From Thermoleophilum album (GTDB lineage: Bacteria > Actinomycetota > Thermoleophilia > Solirubrobacterales > Thermoleophilaceae): a DNA stretch of 64,000 nucleotides. Shown piece after piece: positions 1-8,348 of this stretch (position 1 is the stretch's first letter; each line of letters opens with the position of its first letter). The translations under genes were made by a program, and so were the position numbers. The notes beneath the pieces were generated by a model. The model was not told the origin of the DNA, searched no databases, and saw only the letters and a program-made list of their open reading frames with translations. Location of the stretch: the NCBI RefSeq assembly GCF_028867705.1, contig NZ_CP066171.1, forward strand, positions 1,364,001 through 1,428,000. Reading direction: 5' to 3'.

Positions 1-931
1 CGAGTATCGGGCGCTGGCTTGATGCCACGAGATCTTCCGCGGGCTTCTTACCCAGCAGGGCGTCTACGGCGTTTTGCGGCGTCCATTCCTGGTCGCGCGA
101 CTCGTAGAGCTGGTGAATGTTGGTGCCGAACTGGTTGCCGGACGGCTCAGACTCGCTCGCCTCCCCGCGGAGGATCACATTGGGCTCAAAAGGCCGCCAC
201 TCGGGAGGGACGAGCGGCAGCTCCCTGAAGATCCGGTTGCTGGCGAAGTCCTTCTCCAACCGCTGATAGACGATGACGTTCGGCGCCACGATGAGGAAGT
301 TCGTGGAAAGCTCTGAACTGGGCATGCGCTTCTTGTGGAAGTAGGACCAGACCACCGCCATCGCCATGACCCAGGGCTTGCCTGAGCCTGTGGCCAGCTT
401 GAAGGCGAAGCGACGGAGGTCCTCGGGTGGAAGGTCCTGCACCCCCTCGGCCTCGAGTTCTGGCACGTAGCGGCGGAGTTGCCGTCGTCCGTCCATGGTG
501 GTCTGGAACGCGATCGTGTCTCTGCCCGGGTCCCGCCTGAACTTGGTCCCGTAAGTTTGGATCAGCTCCTGCACGTCGCGCGCGCCTGCGACCTCGACAA
601 GCCAGACCAGCGTCTCTATGGCCTCCCGCTGGCAGAAGTAGTAACGGAACGGCACATTGAAGCCCGGGACCTCGTGGTCTTTCTCGAACCAATACTCGAA
701 CAACCGGCGGCTGACCACCGACGCGCCCGGGTAGCCCTGCTCGCCCCACGCGTCCACCTTCGTCCGGATTTTCGGCACCAGCAGCAGCTTGCTCGGCCGT
801 CGGCCTTCGGCCACTCGCCATCCCGTCGGGGCGGCGTCGTCCTTCACGAGGTGCTGCGTCGGCTTCTGCCAGGGTCTCCGCGCGGGGATCTCCGGGAGGT
901 CCTTGTCGTAGGCGATGACCGCTTCGGCCAT
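1..931 (-). CDS. Type III restriction enzyme Res-like subunit, 5' part (runs off the window)
   Basis: The frame is open from an ATG at 929-931 to the window edge, giving 310 residues without a stop; the 3' part lies outside. I read it as the restriction/helicase partner of the methyltransferase just upstream, because the ATG lies two bases after the mod stop codon. A superfamily II helicase motif I sits near residue 170 (FKLATGSGKPWVMAMA), followed about 30 residues later by the strand STNFLIVAPNVIVYQRLEKD, typical of this family. In the family the Walker A lysine is followed by Thr or Ser; here it is Pro (AAG CCC), which should impair ATP binding. Type III Res proteins translocate on or cut DNA only in complex with Mod, and mod is broken here. 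The family call is firm; whether the rest of the gene is intact is unknown. Confidence 0.8.
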   Translation of the reverse strand, partial: MAEAVIAYDKDLPEIPARRPWQKPTQHLVKDDAAPTGWRVAEGRRPSKLLLVPKIRTKVDAWGEQGYPGASVVSRRLFEYWFEKDHEVPGFNVPFRYYFCQREAIETLVWLVEVAGARDVQELIQTYGTKFRRDPGRDTIAFQTTMDGRRQLRRYVPELEAEGVQDLPPEDLRRFAFKLATGSGKPWVMAMAVVWSYFHKKRMPSSELSTNFLIVAPNVIVYQRLEKDFASNRIFRELPLVPPEWRPFEPNVILRGEASESEPSGNQFGTNIHQLYESRDQEWTPQNAVDALLGKKPAEDLVASSQRPIL

Positions 932-933
932 CG

Positions 934-2862
934 CTACTGGACCTCCACGTCAAAGGCCTGCGAGGTGTCGTTGCCGAAAATGTCGATCACCTTTACCAGG
1001 ATGCGATACTTCCCCGGCTTCTGGTAGGTGTGGAGGTCGGAGGTGAGAGGGAGCCTGCGTTCCTTGCGGGTGCGGTAGGCGACCCACCCCTGCATGAACG
1101 TGTCGTTATGGAAGTCCCAGTCCACCGCCCAGTAGTCGATGTAGTCGGACCACTTCTTCATCTTGCTGCTCACGTCTGCTGGGATTAGATCGGCGTTGGG
1201 CGTGGCGAAGTCCTTTAGCACGACTTGGACGGTGAGCTTCTCGGGCTTGCTGATCTTCGCCTCGAAGTAGGCCAGCTCGAAGAAGCGCACGTCGGCCTTG
1301 GCGGCCGCTTGCTGCTCCATCACCTTACGCGGGATCTGCAGGAGGCGGAGGAGCTTCACACCCTTCTGCTTCGCGATCTCGTGCATGGGGCTCCCCTTGC
1401 GCAGGTCGTTGTTCGGGCCCGCCAGGCCCATCTCCCACTCCCAACCGAGGACGTGCAGCTCGGCCTGCTTGAGCGCGACGCATTCATCGAGCGCCTGGCT
1501 GACTTCTTCAATGGTCACCGGTGCGTCGACCGCCCCGATGTGGACCATCGCCTTGCCCCTTTTGCCGTGGAGGTGCACCATCCCTGCCGCGGGCTGGGCG
1601 CGGTACAGCTCGAGGATGAATGCGAGGTACTCGTAGAGCGCCTGCTCGGCGCGAGATTTGTCCTCGCTGTCGCCGAACGTCACCCCCTGCCAGTACTGGC
1701 GCTCGTACTTGCCGAGGTTCAGGACCTCGAAGGGCTTGCAGTTCGGGATGCCCAGGAGCCGCTTGCGGGTGACGTGGATGGCCCACCGCTCCAGATCGCA
1801 GCCGCTCCAGCGGCGGCCGAGCTTCTCAGCGACCGCTAGGGTCGTGCCCGAGCCGCAGAAGAAGTCGGCGACGAGGTCGCCGGGGTTGCATGCGATCGAC
1901 ACGATTCGCTCGAGAAGCGCCTCGGGCTTCTGCGTTCGGAAGCCTGTCTCCTCCGCAGCTCGCCTTACCAGATACATGGCGTAGGTCTACTTAATATCGG
2001 CCCATACTGTCGAGAGGGGTACTCCCTTGCTCGAGTCGAGGTACTGCCGCTCAACCGCCCCACCTTCACGCTTCCGAATGCGGTATCGGCGCCCTCCTCA
2101 TCCGTAAAAGCAAATCTCTCGTTTATATACTTTTTCAAATACCGAAGACACTGCTTGTTGTCTATATACGCGCCGTACCGCTTAACAGCGTATATAATGT
2201 GTTTGCGTGCCTTAACAAGCTTGTTCCCGGCGACACGGCCTCCAGATGGAGTCCCGTAACTCTAAATTATCTCATCGAGGATGTTTTCCGTTCCAAACGC
2301 TTCCTCCAATGCAACTCTAAGGAAGTGGTTGACCTGGGTGCCGAGATGGACAAACAGCGATCCCCTTTTCAGAAAGCAGATCGCGGATAATTCGAAACCG
2401 CGGAACAAGCATGTCGAGATAGGTGTCGATTCCGTGGCCCCACGTGTCCAGATATGCCTTTTCTTCGATGATAGATTGTGGTCTCTCGACCTTGTTTCCA
2501 CATTCCCCGATCGGCGCGGTAAACGAAAAATCTGCCCCGGTCGCAAACGGCGGATCGATGTAGACGAGGTCGATCTTTCCGGCGAACTTCTCAAGCAGTG
2601 AACCCATTACGAGCAGGTTGTCGCCCCAGATGAGCTTGTTGCGCCGCCCCTCCTCGAAGCTATCGCCCTCCTTGCCTTCCCGGACATCAAAAAGGATCTG
2701 CTGGATGCCGTTCTTTCTGGCCTCGTGCGTCGCTCGGCTCTCGTTCACGCGCTCGATGACCTGGAAGGGGAGGTTGACCCGAGGCACCTCCTTTAGCGTG
2801 CCGTCCTCGTTGTACTTGCCAGGCGAGACCAGCTCGGTGTTCGTAATCTCAACCTTCGCCAC
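934..2862 (-). pseudogene. Broken DNA (adenine/cytosine-N4) methyltransferase, type III Mod-like
   Basis: Reading on the minus strand gives one methyltransferase of about 640 residues in three frames. The N-terminal piece (2862 to about 2365) carries motif IV in VYIDPPFATGADF. The C-terminal piece (about 2085 to 934) carries motif I in ADFFCGSGTTLAVAEKLG, so the motif order (IV before I) is that of beta-class methyltransferases such as type III Mod. The middle continues as GSLFVHLGTQVNHFLRVALE in a second frame after an extra G in a G run near 2362-2365. An amber codon then stands where DEIIWSYG is expected (near 2265). A second frame change occurs near 2085 (one G too few), and another amber codon stands just before MYLVRRAAEETG (near 1988). 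Two frameshifts plus two stops make this a pseudogene, unless the assembly is poor here. The intact family member would methylate the recognition site and guide Res. Confidence 0.85.
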
Positions 2863-2969
2863 TCAGTCCTCCCAGCTCATTGAGCTAGACTTACTTAACT
2901 CGCCGCGGACCCGGATCACGGTCGCTCGTTCTGCCCGGCCTGGATCACACCGTCGGTTATGCAGTAGTG

Positions 2970-4380
2970 TCACAGGGCCCATTCATCACACACCTTGCGC
3001 TCAGGCACTTGGACTACCTCGAAATCCCCCTCTTGAATCTTCCTGACAACCGCATCAAACCGCCGGACAGCATCGGCCACTTTGTCCGGGCGATAAGGGA
3101 ACTCCATCAACGCATCGCGTTTATTGGTATCAGCTGTCCAGTACAGCAGCAGTCTCTCCGGGCGCTTGCCATTCCGCCGCTCCAAGATATGCGCATAGAT
3201 GCAAGGCTGGTCTTGATAGGCAGCTAAGAGCGTCGGATCGGCACTGCGCTCTGAGGTCTTGAAGTCCAGCAGTTCGAGCTTCCCATCGTCCCCCAGCAAG
3301 AGGTCGACCTTCCCGGTCAGGATGTAGCTGTCCTTCTCTACCGACACGTCCACTTCGGTCTCGATCACGCGCCACATATCGGCCTGGTTCTGATGGAAGT
3401 AGTTCATGGCCTGGGCGATGGTTGTCTTCTTCGCGGCCGGACCGATGGGGCGCACGTCGCTTATCGAGAACAACCAGTAGGTTTGCTGAAAGAGCTCTCG
3501 GATACGATGCTCATCCAAGGTGTCAAAACTGCCATCCAGGACGATGCGATGAATTTCGTCGATGGTCTGGTGCACGAGCAGCCCGAAGAAGATTACGGCG
3601 GATCGGGAAGGCGTGAAGTCGTACCTGCCGAAGAACTGGTACTGGCGCGGGCACGTCTCGTAGATCCTGAGATCGCCCGGGAAGCTGAAGCTCCGCTTGA
3701 CCGGCATGCGATCCCGGAGCTCAAAGCGCTGTGCCCCGAGTAGCTGCCTCCGCACATAGGGCCACTGGGGCAACCCCTGCCAGATGGGGGCGAAGTACTC
3801 CTTTGGCCGCTCGTGGGTGGTGAGGACGAGTACCCTCTGCGCCCGGGAGAAGGCGACGTAATGCAGGCGCATCCGGTCGAAACCGGTGATACGATCGCCT
3901 CGAAGGCCGCGCGGCGATAGAACGGACCCAGGTCCCGGTCAACTTGCTTGGGACGTGAAAGCTGCGCCGCCAAAGAGCCGACCACGACCACTGGGAACTC
4001 GAGGCCTTTGGCCTGATGGACGGTCATTGCCTGGACCTGGCCCTTGGGGAAAGGCTGGTCCGGGTCCTCGTACTCGTTGATCCCGCCGCCGCAGAGCAGC
4101 CGAAAGAAGCTGTTGAAGAGGTGCATTCCGAGGTTCTCGAGGTTCCGATGGCTGACGACCGTGTATTTTGATAGTAGGTCTGGAAGGCGCTGAGGACCCG
4201 GGAGAAGATCGCGAGGTTGCGGGCTGCGTTCTCGTTCTTGACCGCGGTGGCGAACGGCCCCACGGCCAGCAACCTGTAGAGGTAGTAGGCCGGACGGACG
4301 TCGAGCGCGTCGCCTTCCTGCAGGGCGGCGATCTCGGCGGTCCACGCCTGGAGCGCCCTGGACAGGGGATGAGCCTTCTC
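2970..4380 (-). pseudogene. Remnant of UvrD-type helicase with C-terminal PD-(D/E)XK nuclease
   Basis: Three minus-strand frames join into the second half of a UvrD/RecB-like protein. Part of the 2B region (AYYLYRLLAVGPFATAV, FSRVLSAFQTYY) is followed, after a frame change in an A run near 4165, by LENLGMHLFNSFFRLL and motif V (VQAMTVHQAKGLEFPVVVVG). After a second frame change near 3898 come motif VI (MRLHYVAFSRAQRVLVLTTH) and a Cas4/RecB-like nuclease fold with the signature TGKVDLLL...LELLDFKTS (Asp, then Asp-x-Lys). The 5' half with Walker A and B is absent: upstream the frame turns into an unrelated short protein. Each frame change is repaired by one added base in a short homopolymer. 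The gene would have preceded mod and res in the same operon. It cannot make a working helicase as it stands, though the last 300 residues (3872-2970) could still be translated. Confidence 0.8.
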
Positions 4381-4839
4381 TAGCCTGTTTTGTGGGATCT
4401 TGAACATCTCCCTTCCGTCTTTCATCACCCGCAAGCTCTTCCCCGGGTACCACCGCACTGTCATTCCTTGTGGCGCAGCAGAGTTTGTGTCAATGACTTC
4501 GTGCAGTTCCTTCGGCTCCAGTAGACACACACAACTGCCTCTCTTTAGCTCGCTCAGCGATTCACTGCCGCATACGAGAGCTAGATACACCTTGTGCTGT
4601 GAGCTGGACATCTGCTCGAGCTGTGAATCGCCAAACGTGAAGCGCCAGGAAAAGCCGCCTTGGATCTGTTTTCGATTGGTGCTGTATTTAATAAACAAAA
4701 GGGCAGCATCGTTCAGCAAATAGGCTGACCACGCATCGCGCGGCCTTGTCTCGATCATCCGCAGGGTTACAGGCTGCTCGGAGCGAAGCAGCTTTGTCAA
4801 AGCTGCTCCATGCAAGCAAGCAAAAATGTCGATCGCCAC
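4024..4839 (-). CDS. Unrecognised short protein fused in frame to helicase remnant
   Basis: The start is GTG at 4837-4839, with a GAGGG ribosome site eight bases upstream. The first about 150 residues (MAIDIFACLHG...KIPQNRLE) look like a complete small soluble protein with several Cys (C8, C90, C103, C105) and a motif YLALVCGSESLSELKRG. I do not recognise its family. From about residue 155 the frame becomes the internal 2B part of a UvrD-type helicase (SRALQAWTAEIAALQ...), then after about residue 224 it drops out of the helicase frame and ends as junk at 4024. This is best explained by a deletion that removed the end of the short gene and the first half of the helicase gene. The first 150 residues may still be functional. 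Base composition here is less GC-rich than in the housekeeping genes. Confidence 0.5.
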   Translation of the reverse strand: MAIDIFACLHGAALTKLLRSEQPVTLRMIETRPRDAWSAYLLNDAALLFIKYSTNRKQIQGGFSWRFTFGDSQLEQMSSSQHKVYLALVCGSESLSELKRGSCVCLLEPKELHEVIDTNSAAPQGMTVRWYPGKSLRVMKDGREMFKIPQNRLEKAHPLSRALQAWTAEIAALQEGDALDVRPAYYLYRLLAVGPFATAVKNENAARNLAIFSRVLSAFQTYYQNTRSSAIGTSRTSECTSSTASFGCSAAAGSTSTRTRTSLSPRARSRQ

Positions 4840-5146
4840 TTGCTTACCCTCTGCCCCTTATCTTACTGTACGGCCGTCGATTAGTCTCGTACAGGCTAGC
4901 TGACACAAGACTCGACTGCAAATGTTTACTACAGCAATGTTATCTGCCTACCTCGTGCGCGCTCGTGCTTCTCCACCGCTCTTGCCGAGCGATCGCGCCC
5001 ACGCCCGCCAGCCTTCGCCCCGGCACCCCGTCCAACCGCTTAATCCGCTGGCAGCCCCGCGAGCCGCTCCGCGCCGCGGAGCCTCCCGTGGCGCTATACA
5101 CCCTGCAACCCCGCTAGCTGCAGAGGCCTGTCAACCGGGCGAACGA
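4840..5146. other. Intergenic gap upstream of the decayed island
   Basis: No credible gene. The part next to 4840 is comparatively AT-rich and probably held the promoter of the minus-strand island operon. A perfect 7-bp hairpin with a 3-base loop (arms 5066-5072 and 5076-5082) lies downstream of the VOC gene but has no T tract, so I do not call it a terminator. Confidence 0.4.
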
Positions 5147-6193
5147 TTACGCGCCCGCTAACCCCGCCAGCTCAATCTTCTTCATCTTCTGGAGCGCCTC
5201 GACGTGGCGCAGCACGCGCGCGGGGTCGCCCTCTGCGAGCACGTCGTGCATCAGGCTGGGTGCGACCTGCCACGTAACCCCGAAACGGTCGCGGCACCAG
5301 CCGCAGATCTCGGCCTCGGGCACCGCCGACAGCGCACCCCAGTAGTGGTCGATCTCGTCCTGCGTGTCGCACTCGACCATCAGCGAAATCGCTTCGTTGA
5401 AGGCGAAGCCATGCTCGCTCCCGCCGTCCATCGCCACGAACCACGTCTCGCCAAGACGGAAGTCCGAGTACATCACCCGCTCCCCGCTGCCGTGCTCGGT
5501 CAGCGTGCCGTCGCGGGCCTCGGGCATGACGTCGGCCAGCCGCGCTGTGAACGCCTCTTGCGAGCCCGGAAAAACGGCGCGGTAGAAGGCGGAGGCGCTG
5601 GCGGCGGTGCCGTCCATGTCGGTAAAGAGGAGGCTCACCATCACGGTCGGGCGCGGCTCGGCATCAGGGGGAGGCGTGAAGAGCTGCCACGACACTCCGT
5701 GGCGGTCCTCGACCCAGCCGTACAGCGGGCTGTAGGCGTACTCGCCAAGCTCCATCAGCACCTTGCCGCCGTTGGCGAGCTCGCGCCACAGGCGCCCGAG
5801 TCGTTCGCTGGCGTCGGCGACGAGCGCCGGATCGAAGCGGACGAAAAACGAGATCGACGGGTTAGCTGTCGCCGGCGGCCCGTTGTTTGTCGACATAACG
5901 AGCACAGGTTGCCCGGCGAGGCGCAGCGCCGCCACCTCACCACCGCTGCTGCCCGCGGGCGTGGCTGGGATCGGCGTGACGTAGCGGATGCTCGTGTCGC
6001 CGCCGTTTGCGTCGCCGCTCTGGGCGGCGCTGTGCGCGCTGCTTGTCGCCGGGCCATCGACGGGGCTCGTGGCGGGATCGCTGAAGAGCGCGGCGTAGCG
6101 GGTGGCGACGTCGCCCGCTCGCTCCGAAAGCCAAAGGCACGGCGTGATCGTGGGCGTTCGCGTCGGGCGCGTGCTAGCAGTCGCCTCGCTCAA
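5147..6193 (-). CDS. VOC-superfamily protein, PhnB/glyoxalase-like, two domains
   Basis: A 348-residue protein with tandem vicinal-oxygen-chelate repeats of the PhnB / 3-demethylubiquinone-methyltransferase-like type. The first repeat begins at ITPCLWLSERAGD near residue 15, is interrupted by a low-complexity Ser/Gly/Ala insertion at about residues 40-75, and resumes at ISFFVRFDPALVADASERLG to GWVEDRHGVSWQLF. The second runs from about residue 185 (VSLLFTDMDGTAASASAFYR) to CGWCRDRFGVTWQVAP. The TTG at 6191-6193 is chosen because GAGGAG lies seven bases before it; the upstream TTG at 6199 is only one base from that site. The substrate cannot be told from sequence. It is a single gene, with the decayed island downstream. 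Confidence 0.8.
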   Translation of the reverse strand: MSEATASTRPTRTPTITPCLWLSERAGDVATRYAALFSDPATSPVDGPATSSAHSAAQSGDANGGDTSIRYVTPIPATPAGSSGGEVAALRLAGQPVLVMSTNNGPPATANPSISFFVRFDPALVADASERLGRLWRELANGGKVLMELGEYAYSPLYGWVEDRHGVSWQLFTPPPDAEPRPTVMVSLLFTDMDGTAASASAFYRAVFPGSQEAFTARLADVMPEARDGTLTEHGSGERVMYSDFRLGETWFVAMDGGSEHGFAFNEAISLMVECDTQDEIDHYWGALSAVPEAEICGWCRDRFGVTWQVAPSLMHDVLAEGDPARVLRHVEALQKMKKIELAGLAGA

Positions 6194-6448
6194 GACCAAG
6201 CTCCTCGTTTCGTCGTGGTGTCAGGGTTCGTCGACTGAGGCGGACTTTGCCGCGTCCCGGGGCGCGCGAACCACAACGCGCCGCTCGCAACTCCCCCTCG
6301 CCTCTCGGCACTCGCCGCTCGGCCGTTTCCCAACAGAGCCGGCTCGCACGCGAGCCTAGCAGCGGGCGCCGCGACCGTCGCCTCGCAGTCGCTGGTAGCT
6401 GAGCGTTCGGGCGATCGCTCTCGTCTGCGACCCAGAGGGGGTGTCGCG

Positions 6449-6634
6449 ATGTCGCAGCCACGACTCGTCGTCACCGTGGTCGTCGCCGGCCTGCCGGCGG
6501 CCGCGGCCGGCACGAGCGGCGCGCTGTTGGTTGCGCGCAGCGGGCCCGACCGCCCGGTGCCCGCCACCGTCACGCGAACCGACACGAAGCAAGACCCAGC
6601 GACATCGGCGAGGAAGTCGAAGTCGCGCCGCTAG
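6449..6634 (+). CDS. Possible small membrane-anchored or exported protein, 61 residues
   Basis: An ATG preceded at seven bases by AGGGGG opens a 61-codon frame with high third-position GC. Residues 5-29 are hydrophobic (RLVVTVVVAGLPAAAAGTSG...) and could be a signal peptide or anchor; the tail is basic. After the frame ends, a second frame from about 6598 to 6700 reads like protein (DIGEEVEVAPLADDPKISD, then a Cys and a stop), so the original gene may have been longer and be broken by a one-base shift near 6595. No homologue is recognised. Confidence 0.35.
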   Translation: MSQPRLVVTVVVAGLPAAAAGTSGALLVARSGPDRPVPATVTRTDTKQDPATSARKSKSRR

Positions 6635-7076
6635 CCGACGACCCGAAGATTTCCGACACCGACACCTACGCCGGCGGTTGTTCGGTTACCCCAGTCTAGC
6701 CGCGCGCCTACGGAGCGTTGTGACAGTAGAATTCCCACTCCCAAAACACCACACCCCGCCCAGTTTCCAATACTCCTCCATTTCACCGACTAACGCTTCT
6801 CTCTCGGCGATGCGCATCCTCGCTTGCACCGCGCGCCTAGGAGGTCTCTCCTACACTCCAGTCGCTCATGAGGCTGGGATTATCACTGCGTACATACCCT
6901 AGAAGCAGATCTCGCCATTGTGGCACGTGGTCGCAAACCCGCAGCATTGACGACTCGTCACATCGCACTTTCTGTTCGGCGGCACTGCTCGAAGGGCGAA
7001 GTGCTGCACGCACGTATATGATCGCATCCATGAGTCACTTCTGTCGCTGCCAGATCCCAAACCGCGAGCTCCTGTC
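6635..7076. other. Intergenic gap, no gene seen
   Basis: About 440 bases between the small exported-protein frame and the end of the HEPN gene. Apart from the possible out-of-frame tail of the small protein up to about 6700, I see no supported gene, RNA or repeat. The stretch is noticeably less GC-rich than the window average, in keeping with accessory DNA. Confidence 0.4.
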
Positions 7077-7973
7077 CTAACGACCTATACCAAATTTCTC
7101 CAGGTTCGTTATGATTAGCACTATGATGTTTAGCAAGTCACGTACCCTCTCCAGAGACGGCAACGGTTCACGAGGATAATCCCCGTGCACAATCCAATTT
7201 CGCCACTTGCATAGGTCGGCGAGAGCTTCATCCGGTTTCGACAGATCGTAGCTTGTAGAACTCGCTGTCGCCCGACCTTCGAAGAGGTACTCTATATGCA
7301 ATCCATCCTGGCGCCACTGTGCGAGCAGCGCTTGCCATTTCTCCGTAGCCGTAGATGATGGATCTGACGGCGACCCGAAACAGCGTTGTAGTTCGTCTCC
7401 GATAGCCTTCCAGCTGCCCGGCCACAAATCAACAAGCTGGAGCACCTCGGTAAACTTCCCAGGATTGGTACTGGCACGACTTCTTATGTAGTCCTCGAGA
7501 ATCTTGCGGTAGCCCCAAACACGGCGTTCGTAAGAACGTTCGATGTCTAGAATCTCCCCGAGATCAGTGTTGACCTTCCGCAAGCGCTGACGTATCTCGG
7601 GTGTCGATTCGGCCTTCTTTAGGATGTTTCCTACTTGACGGCATGCGAATTCTTCGAGCCACACTTCGACAGCCGTCGCGGCGACGATGATGGCGTTGCG
7701 AGTAAGGATCTCTGTGGCATGCTGGAGGTGGTGCGGCTTGACTGGGGAGTCTCCCTTAACGACGATCCACGCCCACCTCGACGCTGCTACATCGAGCGTC
7801 TCACGATCTTCCTGCGACAATTGAAAGACACTGTCGAGCTCTTCTCGTACCTCTGCTCTAGCCTTTCCTTGCCCCTCATTTTGGAGCATTTCCGCGAGCC
7901 GTAAAAGGAGGCAGGCATCGTTGAAATGCTCAATAAACACATCATACGGAGCCGGGCGTTTTGTTCGTGGCAT
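7077..7973 (-). CDS. HEPN-domain protein, candidate RNase/toxin
   Basis: A 298-residue, mostly helical soluble protein. The start ATG (7971-7973) follows AAGGAGA by about eight bases; the longer in-frame start upstream lacks a ribosome site. The C-terminal region has R258-N-W-I-V-H263-G followed by a predicted helical segment (SLERVRDLLNIIVLIITNLEKFG). R-x4-6-H with Asn after the Arg is the catalytic signature of HEPN ribonucleases found in toxin-antitoxin, abortive-infection and CRISPR systems. The overall layout resembles the RiboL-PSP/MAE_28990-like HEPN families (inference). No nucleotidyltransferase (MNT) or other antitoxin is adjacent. An operator-like array about 125 bases upstream resembles the one ahead of the ABC operon at 8349-11630. 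The codon usage is less GC-biased than in core genes, suggesting acquisition. Confidence 0.65.
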   Translation of the reverse strand: MPRTKRPAPYDVFIEHFNDACLLLRLAEMLQNEGQGKARAEVREELDSVFQLSQEDRETLDVAASRWAWIVVKGDSPVKPHHLQHATEILTRNAIIVAATAVEVWLEEFACRQVGNILKKAESTPEIRQRLRKVNTDLGEILDIERSYERRVWGYRKILEDYIRSRASTNPGKFTEVLQLVDLWPGSWKAIGDELQRCFGSPSDPSSTATEKWQALLAQWRQDGLHIEYLFEGRATASSTSYDLSKPDEALADLCKWRNWIVHGDYPREPLPSLERVRDLLNIIVLIITNLEKFGIGR

Positions 7974-8348
7974 ACCTATCTCTCCTTCATGAGCTGAAAT
8001 AGATGACTGGGCTTGCCACGCCTGCGAACTCGAAGCCCTGAGCACAGGCACGCTTCTCGTTTGTCGACACTCCTAGTACGAAGCGACGCGACATGCAATG
8101 GTGGATTTCCACCACTTCGGTATGATGGATAACGACCATGTGCGCAGATCAGTTCCGGGCTTCCGCCAGGGATACGTTGTCGAATCGCGGACCGCGAGAT
8201 GGTGGTTAACACAACGTGTTCCTCGAGCAGGGTTCGGGCGTCGGCAGGTCACACCGAGGTCCGAGACTTGCTCGTGAGCAGCACGGGGGAGAGACTGCGA
8301 GACGGCTATGGCTGCGAGAGCTACGGCTTCTAGCGTCTAGGCGACGGT
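7974..8348. other. Intergenic region between HEPN gene and ABC operon
   Basis: No gene is supported. It contains the operator-like dyads at 8093-8143 and presumably the HEPN promoter. I found no clear terminator for the ABC operon within it. Confidence 0.4.
8093..8143. promoter_or_regulatory. Operator-like dyad pair A, upstream of HEPN gene
   Basis: Two imperfect dyads with 7-base spacers. TGGTGG (8099-8104) faces CCACTT (8112-8117), and TGATGG (8123-8128) faces CCATGT (8136-8141). In each dyad the half-sites start 13 bases apart. The same half-site and spacing occur at 11871-11923. It lies between the end of the ABC operon and the HEPN start. Confidence 0.5.

Noticed and set aside
186-953. 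Long Arg/Gly/Pro-rich minus-strand frame of 255 codons
   Set aside because: It is an out-of-frame shadow of the res gene; the correct frame from 931 gives a recognisable helicase.
934-2862. Reading of the two TAG codons in mod as suppressed or recoded
   Set aside because: The same gene also has two frameshifts, and no other gene in the window needs TAG readthrough.
5066-5082. 7-bp hairpin after the VOC gene
   Set aside because: No T tract and GC-rich hairpins are frequent here; not supported as a terminator.
5204-6238. 344-codon plus-strand frame opposite the VOC gene
   Set aside because: Antisense shadow; composition is low-complexity and the VOC frame has clear homologous domains and a ribosome site.
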